DNA of 8,516 nucleotides from Solirubrobacteraceae bacterium (GTDB lineage Bacteria; Actinomycetota; Thermoleophilia; Solirubrobacterales; Solirubrobacteraceae), in assembly GCA_030038955.1 (NCBI GenBank), contig JASHQV010000136.1, positions 1 to 8,516 on the forward strand, written 5' to 3'. A model generated the notes under the pieces. That model was not told the origin of the DNA, searched no databases, and saw only the letters and a list, made by a program, of their open reading frames with translations. The position numbers and the translations under genes were made by a program. Below, one piece after another: positions 1 to 5,463 of the stretch; the first letter of the stretch is position 1, and each line of letters begins with the position of its first letter.

Positions 1-36
1 GATCTACGCGTTCTTGCAGCGTGATTGCGCGACCTG

Positions 37-54
37 TTTGTCACAATTTGATAA
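37..54 (+). promoter_or_regulatory. AT-rich upstream patch with a small palindrome before the PucR-type gene
   Basis: In an otherwise GC-rich window, the bases just before the regulator start are AT-rich and contain the palindrome TTGTCACAA at 38-46 (4-bp arms around one central base), followed by TTTGATAAATG running into the start codon. The patch could be part of a promoter or an autoregulatory operator. I cannot place a convincing -35/-10 pair, and no purine-rich ribosome binding site precedes the ATG, so a leaderless or very short leader is possible. Confidence 0.25.
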
Positions 55-1281
55 ATGAGCGTCCAGCGCTGGACGGTGGAGCCGCTGCCCGCCGCTGCGG
101 TGGCGGTCGTGCGGGCGTCGGTCGATCATCTCGTGGGCGAGGTGGTGGCGGCGATCGAGGCCGGCAGCAGCGTCTACGGCGGCGTCCTCTCCGGCCCCGA
201 GGGGACCGGCATCCGGATCGGCATCGAGCAGGCGATCCGGGCGTTTCTCGACGGGCTCGAGCGCGGTGAGCATCCGACCGCCGAGACGGGCGAGATGTGG
301 CGGCGGCTGGGCGAGGCGGAGTTCCAGGCCGGCCGCAGCCTCGACGCGCTGCGGGCGGCGTTCCGGATCGGCACCCGGGCTGCCTGGCGGGGCGCGGCCG
401 AGCTGGCCAGCGGCGCCGGCATCCCGACGCAGCTGGTGATCTCGCTGGCCGAGGCGATCTTCGTCTACACCGACGGGCTCGCCGCCGAGGTGGTCGAGGG
501 CTACCTGCGAATGCAGTCGGACCAGGCGGGCGAGCTCGAGCGACGCCGCCGGCGGCTGGCGACGCTGCTGCTCGACCCCGGCGTCCCGGCCGACGCGGAG
601 GCGCTGGCACGCGCCTCCGAGCTGGCCCGCTGGCCGATCCCCGCCGAGCTGGCGGTCCTGGCGGTGGCCGGCCACTCTCCCGGCGAGGCGGTCCGGCGGC
701 TGAGCGTGCCGGCGCTGGTTGGCGGCGACATCGAGGGCGCGTACCTGGTCGTGCCCGACCCGGACGGACCGGGACGCGCGCGCGAGCTGTCGCGGGCGGT
801 CGAGGGCCTGCAGGCCGCGCTCGGCCCGACGGTCGCGCCGCGGGCGGCGGAGCGCTCGCTGCGGTGGGCGCGGCTGGTGCTGTCGCTGGCGCGCGACGGC
901 GTCCTTGCCGATGCCGGCGAGCGCCCCACTCGCGTCGATCTCCATCTCGGCACGGCGATCCTGCTGCAGGACGAGGCGCTCGCGCGTGAGCTGGTGCGAC
1001 GGCGACTGGCGCCGTTGGAGGCACTGCCCGAAGCCGAGCGCGAGCGGCTGCTCGACACGCTGGCTGCCTGGCTCGACTTCCAGCGCCACACGCCGGCGAT
1101 CGCGGCGGCGCTGCACGTGCACCCGCAGACGGTCCGCTACCGGATCGCGAAGCTTCGGGAGCTGCTGGGGGACGGGCTCGAGGCGGGCGACAGCCGCTTC
1201 GAGCTCGAGCTGGCGGTCCGGGCGCGGCGGGCACTGGCGCGGCGGGAGCGTGACAGCCGGCCGCGGCCACCGGGCGTCTAA
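55..1281 (+). CDS. PucR-family helix-turn-helix transcriptional regulator
   Basis: This is a 408-residue cytoplasmic DNA-binding regulator. The C-terminus (about residues 333-392) is the PucR/CdaR-type helix-turn-helix: a Leu-rich lead-in, then TPAIAAALHVHPQTVRYRIA at about 346-365, and KLRELLGD. The HPQTVRYR recognition-helix signature is typical of the family. Residues about 15-160 are a mostly helical N-terminal domain resembling the RsbRD-type N-terminal region found in many actinobacterial PucR proteins. Residues about 195-300 probably form the degenerate GGDEF-like middle domain, with no catalytic motif visible. The ATG at 55 is used because it opens the frame in the AT-rich patch; there is no clear Shine-Dalgarno. 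Family members sense small metabolites and regulate purine, amino-acid or lipid-related catabolism. The ligand and targets here are unknown. The gene lies about 3.3 kb from the fatty-acid block, so regulation of that block is only a possibility. Confidence 0.88.
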   Translation: MSVQRWTVEPLPAAAVAVVRASVDHLVGEVVAAIEAGSSVYGGVLSGPEGTGIRIGIEQAIRAFLDGLERGEHPTAETGEMWRRLGEAEFQAGRSLDALRAAFRIGTRAAWRGAAELASGAGIPTQLVISLAEAIFVYTDGLAAEVVEGYLRMQSDQAGELERRRRRLATLLLDPGVPADAEALARASELARWPIPAELAVLAVAGHSPGEAVRRLSVPALVGGDIEGAYLVVPDPDGPGRARELSRAVEGLQAALGPTVAPRAAERSLRWARLVLSLARDGVLADAGERPTRVDLHLGTAILLQDEALARELVRRRLAPLEALPEAERERLLDTLAAWLDFQRHTPAIAAALHVHPQTVRYRIAKLRELLGDGLEAGDSRFELELAVRARRALARRERDSRPRPPGV

Positions 1282-1341
1282 CTGCTCCGCGCTGCCGACC
1301 GATCCGTGCGGTTTCGCTGCGGGAGCCTGGCTGCCCCGAAG

Positions 1342-1686
1342 ATGTCAGGATCTACGACCGTGGATCGGGAGCTTGGTCGACGGATCGGACATAACGAGGC
1401 GCTGTTCAGGGAGGCGAACGAGGCGATCGAGCGGGGGCTGTGGCCCGAGCAGGAGCATCAGCAGATCCGCTTCCGCTGCGAATGCGCCAGGGCGTGCGGG
1501 GAGGCGGTCGAGCTGAGCCCGCGTGAGTACGAGCGGGTGCGGCAGGACGGACGCAGGTTCATCGTCCTGGACGGGCACGAGATCCCGGGAGAGGAGAAGG
1601 TGGTGGAGCGGCACCCGGGATACCTGATCGTCTGCAAGCTTGGCGCCAGCGGCGACGTCGCCGAACAGCTGAATCCCCGCGATTGA
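1342..1686 (+). CDS. Small conserved cysteine-containing protein of unknown function
   Basis: This is a short soluble protein of about 114 residues. It has a charged helical N-terminus (RRIGHNEALFREANEAIE), then a cysteine cluster FRCECARACGE (C-x-C-x3-C), a segment LSPREYERVRQDGRRFIVL, a DGHE motif, and VVERHPGYLIVCK. The clustered cysteines with the later histidines and cysteine could bind a metal, but this is inference. I recall similar actinobacterial proteins with a CEC...C cluster followed by an ELT/EYE..R...RF..VPGHE pattern, all of unknown function. The start is uncertain. ATG 1342 is chosen as the first ATG. GTG 1360 has a better ribosome site (AGGA at 1347-1350, 9 nt away). GTG 1306 would extend the protein to 126 residues but lacks any ribosome site. 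The gene lies 60 nt after the PucR-type gene on the same strand and is followed 2 nt later by a large hairpin. Confidence 0.7.
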   Translation: MSGSTTVDRELGRRIGHNEALFREANEAIERGLWPEQEHQQIRFRCECARACGEAVELSPREYERVRQDGRRFIVLDGHEIPGEEKVVERHPGYLIVCKLGASGDVAEQLNPRD

Positions 1687-1688
1687 CG

Positions 1689-1733
1689 GTCGGCCGCGCA
1701 GGCGGTGGCGCGCCCGCCGCGCACGTGGCCGAC
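1689..1733. terminator. Strong GC-rich hairpin in a convergent gap, probable bidirectional terminator
   Basis: GTCGGCC at 1689-1695 pairs with GGCCGAC at 1727-1733. Inside it, GCGC 1696-1699 pairs with GCGC 1719-1722, and after a bulged A, GGCGG 1701-1705 pairs with CCGCC 1714-1718. This gives 16 base pairs with small bulges and an 8-nt loop. The hairpin starts 2 nt after the stop codon of the small plus-strand gene and sits between convergent genes. There is no T tract on either side, so it would be a tail-less structure of the kind proposed for GC-rich actinobacteria. A second GTCGGCC at 1753-1759 could compete for the same partner arm. Confidence 0.45.
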
Positions 1734-1786
1734 GGTGGCGTACTCGCTCGCGGTCGGCCGCTGGTGCGGCGTGCCCGCCAGGCGAG

Positions 1787-2302
1787 TCAGTCCTGGCCGG
1801 AGGCGTCCGACTGGCGGCGGCCGGCGAGCGTGTCGCGACGGTCGGCCGGCTTTGGTCCGAGCAAGAACCGCATCCGTACCTCGGTGCCGCCCTCGGCGCG
1901 CTCGGTGATCACCATCTCGTCGCACTCGTGGGCGATGATGCCAAGGCCAAGACCGAGGCCCGGGTTGGCCGAGCGCGTCTGGTGACCGCAGCCGCGGTCG
2001 GCGACCAGCACCCACAGCTCCTCGCCTGCCCGACCGACGGTCACCGATAACGGTCCCGGGCCGGACGGATACGCGTGCCGGACGACGTTGCTGACGGCTT
2101 CCGACACCGCCAGTCGCAGGTTCTCCAGCTGCTGACCGCCGATCCCCGCGATCCGGGCGAAGTCGACCACCGCGGCACGGGCTTCGGCCACGCTGTCGGG
2201 GACAGCAAGGTAGTCCACCGTCATCTGGCCCTTCGCACTGACCACGTCGCCTTGTTGTTCCCGGAAATCCGCGTCTCTCAACATCTGGTGCGCGGGATTC
2301 AC
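1787..2302 (-). CDS. RsbW/SpoIIAB-like ATP-binding protein (probable anti-sigma factor kinase)
   Basis: This small GHKL-fold ATPase has up to 171 residues. Visible motifs are the N box LRLAVSEAVSNVVRHAY (E68, N72), the G1 box VADRGCG (D102) and the glycine-rich lid NPGLGLGLGIIA (about 113-124), ending in EGGTEVRMRFLL. This set is typical of the HATPase_c_2 group (RsbW, SpoIIAB, RsbT), which bind a sigma factor and/or phosphorylate an anti-sigma antagonist. The GTG start at 2302 overlaps the upstream stop codon as GTGA, suggesting translational coupling. An internal ATG at 2224 (residue 27) is preceded by GAAGGG and would give the 145-residue length more usual for the family, so the true start is open. 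No sigma factor or STAS-domain antagonist is encoded in the window, so the partner is unknown. The tail after about residue 150 is polar and probably disordered. It is the last gene of a three-gene minus-strand operon. Confidence 0.85.
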   Translation of the reverse strand: MNPAHQMLRDADFREQQGDVVSAKGQMTVDYLAVPDSVAEARAAVVDFARIAGIGGQQLENLRLAVSEAVSNVVRHAYPSGPGPLSVTVGRAGEELWVLVADRGCGHQTRSANPGLGLGLGIIAHECDEMVITERAEGGTEVRMRFLLGPKPADRRDTLAGRRQSDASGQD

Positions 2303-3276
2303 GGGACCGGCAGGCAGAGGCGGCAGAAGCTCTCGCCGAACGCGGTCAGGCGGATGCTCCGATGCACCGTCTTGGTGCGAGGGGTGTCCTTGATCGTCGC
2401 CAGCACCTCCGGCTGGGCCTCCAGCACCTGATAGGCGATCGCGTCCGCCACGGCGTCGTTGGACCGCTCGATCAGGCCGAGCCGCAGCAGGTTGCCGAGG
2501 TAGGCCTCGACCCGGTCGCGGTGTCTCAATCCGGCCTGGGCTCCAAGCATGTTCAAGCCCGGCGCAATCAGCTGCGAGCCGAGCCCGATCAGGTTCGTCT
2601 CACGGATGTCGACCGTCGGTTGTGGCCCCTCGCTCGTCAGGGTCCGGAGGATGCGGGCCTCGTCCGGGGCCAGCTCGGTGAGGATGCGGGCATAGGCGGG
2701 ATGCGGCCCATCCTCGAAGTTGACGTCGGCCGCCTCGTGGAGCAGCTGCTCGCCCTGTTCGCGCAGGATCGCCTCGAGGTCCTGGTCGCCGCGCGGGATC
2801 GTCGCCCCGGCCAGCGGCGCGAGCCGCCGGACCTGCTCGTCGAGCTCGGTGATCCCCAGGAACTCACGCGCGTACGCGCGCAAGCCACCGGCCACATCCT
2901 GGTAGAGCTCGCCGGCAGCGTGCGAATCGGTTGCCGCCTGAGCAAGACGAGCACCGGCGCGCAGCGAGGTGTCGAGACCCCAGACCGTGGCCCGCAGCCA
3001 GAGCTCGGCGGTGACCCGCGCCAGCGTTGCGAGCGCTTCGGCGGGATCCTCGCCGGCGCCCACCTCCGTGGCATCCGCAACCTCGACCGGATCCGGATCC
3101 GGTCGCTTGGAGCTTGCCGTCCCATCGGAGCTGACAGCTGACCGGGCCTCGTCTACGACCGAGCCGTCACCGTTTGAGACCGGGGCCTCCAGCTCGACCT
3201 GCCGCAGCTGCAGCCTAACCGTGTCCGCTGCCTCGGCGGGATCATGCCGGGAGGGGGTGCGGTCGTCCGGAGCCAT
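2299..3276 (-). CDS. Abi-alpha (DUF4393)-like protein
   Basis: The 325-residue protein starts with about 75 residues of acidic, Ser/Asp/Pro-rich sequence that is probably disordered. A helical region follows (about 78-185), then a conserved-looking core: HPAYARILTELAPDEARIL (192-210), LTSEGPQPTVDIRE, LIGLGSQLIAPGLNMLGAQA and RVEAYLGNLLRLGLIE. It ends with RSIRLTAFGESFCRLCLP, including a CxxC (C318, C321). The HP-x-(10)-L-x-PDEA-x-IL pattern and the later YL.NL.RLGL segment match what I know of the DUF4393/Abi-alpha family, some members of which are linked to abortive infection. There is no direct evidence of an antiphage role here. No signal peptide or clear membrane helix is visible. It starts 3 nt after the DUF445 stop codon and its own stop overlaps the start of the HATPase gene, so all three are probably co-translated. 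The assignment rests on pattern memory, not a profile search. Confidence 0.72.
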   Translation of the reverse strand: MAPDDRTPSRHDPAEAADTVRLQLRQVELEAPVSNGDGSVVDEARSAVSSDGTASSKRPDPDPVEVADATEVGAGEDPAEALATLARVTAELWLRATVWGLDTSLRAGARLAQAATDSHAAGELYQDVAGGLRAYAREFLGITELDEQVRRLAPLAGATIPRGDQDLEAILREQGEQLLHEAADVNFEDGPHPAYARILTELAPDEARILRTLTSEGPQPTVDIRETNLIGLGSQLIAPGLNMLGAQAGLRHRDRVEAYLGNLLRLGLIERSNDAVADAIAYQVLEAQPEVLATIKDTPRTKTVHRSIRLTAFGESFCRLCLPVP

Positions 3277-3279
3277 CGC

Positions 3280-4548
3280 TCAGCCAAAGATTCCCAGATG
3301 GATCAGGCCGCCCGCCAGCCCCAGCACGGCGCCGTGCAGGAGCAGCAGCCACTCGTCCTCGCGCGTGGCTGTCCGCAGCATCTCGGCGAACTCGCTCGGG
3401 CGCATCTGTCGCATCCGCTCGGCGATCAGCTTACGGACCGCCGCGCTCTGAGCGCGGTTGAAGTCGGGGTCGGACAGCGGCGCGATCATCGTCTCCACCG
3501 GCTCCTGCGCAAGCGAGCGCCGGATCGACTCGTACTCGCCGCTTCCGAGGGCGACGCGCACCGCCGGTCGCACGCGGCCGCTGGCGCGGTCGATCGCCGG
3601 CTCCATGGCCGACTCGATCAGCGCCCGCGTGCGGTCCGACTGGGGGCCATGCAGCAGCTCATCGCCGAAGCTGGCGACGGTGACGATGTCGTCTGCGACG
3701 ATCCGCGCGTACACGTCCGCCACCTCCGGCTGGCGGCGGACGAACAAGCCCTGGAGGCGCAGGGGGCCGTAGACTCGCGGGTCAGCGGGCTCGTAGATCA
3801 TCCACAGGGCCGTCCAGTTGGTCGTGTATCCGACCAGCACTCCGAGGATCGGCAGCAGCCACCAGACGCTCACGAAGTCGGTCAGCGCGGCAACGGGAAT
3901 CCCGAGCACGAAGCCGAACGCGAACCCGAAGTTCTGGATGAACTTCAGCTCCCGGCGGCCCATGTCGAGGAACACCCGGTTGGCCAGCCCCGGATCCGCG
4001 TCGAAGCGCCGGATCACCATCAGCTTGACATCGACCAGCTGGTCGATGTTGTCGGCGATCTCGCGGGTCAGGTGGTGGACGATCTCGGGCAGCTGATCGT
4101 CGACACGTTGGTAGACGAGCTCGCGCAGCGCCGGTGGCAGCTCGCGCCACAGACGCGGGCGGTCGCGGCTCATCACCCGGTCGATCGTCTCTCTGACCTC
4201 GCCGTGCAGGCTCTGGAGGATGTGGTCTGAGATCCGCTCGGGGTCGAGCTGCTCGAAGAACTCGCCGGGCGTGCCGAGCTTGGCGATGCCGACATCGACG
4301 GCGAGGCTGCCCATCTTCGCCGCGCGCGAGGGCACGATCCCCTGCCAGCCGATCCCGCCCACCATGACCCCCGGGATCTGGCGGAGCTTGTAGGGGAGGT
4401 ACGACGCCGTGCGGCTCAGCCAGGCGGCGCGCAGGCCACGAAAGCGGACCGGGTAGAACAGCATCAGCACGCCGGTCCAGTTCGTCACGTAGCCGATCAC
4501 GCCGGTGACGAACGGCACGGTGACCAGCGCGAGGGTGCCGTGACTCAC
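3280..4548 (-). CDS. DUF445 family membrane protein
   Basis: This is a 422-residue integral membrane protein. The N-terminal hydrophobic hairpin (about 5-33) carries GVIGYVTNWTGVLMLFYPV. A second hydrophobic pair (about 205-255) carries GVLVGYTTNWTALWMIYEP. The repeated GY-x-TNWT...M.(F/I)Y.P motif is the hallmark of DUF445, which also includes the YheB-type proteins. A C-terminal hydrophobic stretch, LLLLHGAVLGLAGGLIHLGI (about 401-420), could be a last membrane anchor. The two regions between these segments (35-200 and 257-398) are long, charged and helical and probably lie on one side of the membrane. The biochemical function of the family is unknown. The start is GTG at 4548, with no visible ribosome site and a short 82-bp divergent intergenic region upstream. 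It is the first gene of the minus-strand operon and could anchor the two downstream products at the membrane; that is inference. Confidence 0.87.
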   Translation of the reverse strand: MSHGTLALVTVPFVTGVIGYVTNWTGVLMLFYPVRFRGLRAAWLSRTASYLPYKLRQIPGVMVGGIGWQGIVPSRAAKMGSLAVDVGIAKLGTPGEFFEQLDPERISDHILQSLHGEVRETIDRVMSRDRPRLWRELPPALRELVYQRVDDQLPEIVHHLTREIADNIDQLVDVKLMVIRRFDADPGLANRVFLDMGRRELKFIQNFGFAFGFVLGIPVAALTDFVSVWWLLPILGVLVGYTTNWTALWMIYEPADPRVYGPLRLQGLFVRRQPEVADVYARIVADDIVTVASFGDELLHGPQSDRTRALIESAMEPAIDRASGRVRPAVRVALGSGEYESIRRSLAQEPVETMIAPLSDPDFNRAQSAAVRKLIAERMRQMRPSEFAEMLRTATREDEWLLLLHGAVLGLAGGLIHLGIFG

Positions 4549-4630
4549 CGCGCAACGGTACCGCTGACGGCGCGGCGCTCCGCCCGCACCGCTGCCGGCG
4601 CCGCCACAACCCTCTACAGTCGTACGCCGG
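4549..4630. promoter_or_regulatory. Divergent intergenic promoter region
   Basis: This 82-bp gap separates the start of the minus-strand DUF445 operon from the start of the plus-strand lipid operon, so it should hold promoters for both. For the plus strand, TACAGT at 4615-4620 resembles a -10 element, with a poor -35 match (CTGCCG, 4592-4597) 17 nt upstream. It would place transcription start within a few bases of ATG 4631. For the minus strand, TACCGT (complement of 4555-4560) lies 6 nt before GTG 4548. Both genes would then have almost no leader, fitting the absence of Shine-Dalgarno sequences. The motif matches are weak. Confidence 0.35.
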
Positions 4631-5458
4631 ATGGCGAGCCCCTACGTGGCGTTGGTGACGGGAGCATCGAGTGGCATCGGCGAGGCGACGGCGCGGCTGC
4701 TGGCCCGCCAGCCGGACGTGCGGCTGGTGCTGGTCGCGCGCCGCCAGCCACGACTCTCGGCGTTGGCCGCCGAGCTCGGCGGGGCGACCGTGATCGCGGC
4801 CGACCTGACGGACGACGATGCCCCCTCGCGGATCGCCGACACCGTCGAGCGCGAGCACGGCGCCCTGCACCTGCTGGTCAACAACGCCGGCGCTCGCTGG
4901 AACGGGTCATTCGCCGAAACGGGCTGGGACAACGTCGCCCGCCACATGCGGGTCAACTTCGACGCGCAGGTGCGGCTCGTCGGCGCGCTGCTGCCGCTGC
5001 TCCGCCGTTCCGCCGGCGAGCCGCGGGCGAGCATCGATGGCGCGCCCGCGCGAGCGGCCCCGGTGGCGATCGTCAACGTCGCCAGCACCGCGGGCCGGGT
5101 CTCCCGCCCTAACGCTGGCGCCTACTCGGCCAGCAAGTTCGCGCTGATCGGCTGGAGCGACTCGCTGTACGCGGAGGAGCGCACGCACGGCGTCCACGTC
5201 GGGCTGGTGCTGCCCGGATTCATCGCCACCGAGGGATTCCCGGCGACGGAGCTGCGAGCGGGGCGGCTCAGCCGACTGATCGTCTCGACGCCGGAGGTCG
5301 TGGCCGAGGCGATTCTCGCAGCCGGGCCCGGCGCGGTGGCCGAGCGCTACAGCCCGCGCTACTACTGGATCGCCGCGGCCGCCCGCGTGCTGCTCCCGTC
5401 GCTGGTGCGGCGAGCGATCGCCGGCGGCGCCTTCACCACAGCGACGGCGGTTAGGTAG
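4631..5458 (+). CDS. Short-chain dehydrogenase/reductase (SDR)
   Basis: This is a 275-residue classical SDR with a Rossmann fold. Motifs are the nucleotide site TGASSGIG (10-17), the acidic residue D58 in AADLTD, NNAG (84-87), N109, and the catalytic residues S152, Y165 and K169 (YSASK). The pair ARR at about 36-38, after the second strand, suggests NADP(H) preference. The PGFIATEG segment and a hydrophobic C-terminal stretch (YYWIAAAARVLLP) resemble SDRs of the lipid or sterol-oxidation type that may associate with membranes. An unusual Ala/Pro/Gly-rich insert lies at about 128-144, between the helix after N109 and the strand leading to the catalytic serine. The substrate cannot be read from sequence. 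It is the first gene of the lipid operon, 5 nt before the thiolase, which suggests a hydroxyacyl, alcohol or aldehyde intermediate of fatty-acid metabolism. Confidence 0.88.
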   Translation: MASPYVALVTGASSGIGEATARLLARQPDVRLVLVARRQPRLSALAAELGGATVIAADLTDDDAPSRIADTVEREHGALHLLVNNAGARWNGSFAETGWDNVARHMRVNFDAQVRLVGALLPLLRRSAGEPRASIDGAPARAAPVAIVNVASTAGRVSRPNAGAYSASKFALIGWSDSLYAEERTHGVHVGLVLPGFIATEGFPATELRAGRLSRLIVSTPEVVAEAILAAGPGAVAERYSPRYYWIAAAARVLLPSLVRRAIAGGAFTTATAVR

Positions 5459-5463
5459 GCGAG

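Noticed and set aside
4..1122. Long minus-strand open frame opposite the PucR-type gene
   Set aside because: Composition is Arg/Gln/Pro-rich without any recognisable motif. The plus strand carries a clear HTH regulator, so this is a high-GC shadow frame.
1683..1985. Plus-strand open frame in the convergent gap extending over the HATPase gene
   Set aside because: It mostly overlaps the antisense of the HATPase C-terminus and has a biased Arg/Ser/Pro composition. The gap itself is better explained by the hairpin.
3087..3102. CCGGATCCGGATCCGG short repeat/palindrome
   Set aside because: It lies inside the acidic low-complexity head of the Abi-alpha-like gene and simply encodes Asp-Pro repeats. 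No regulatory meaning is needed.
3244..4230. 328-codon plus-strand open frame opposite the DUF445 gene
   Set aside because: It is the complement of a well-supported membrane protein gene and shows no family motif.
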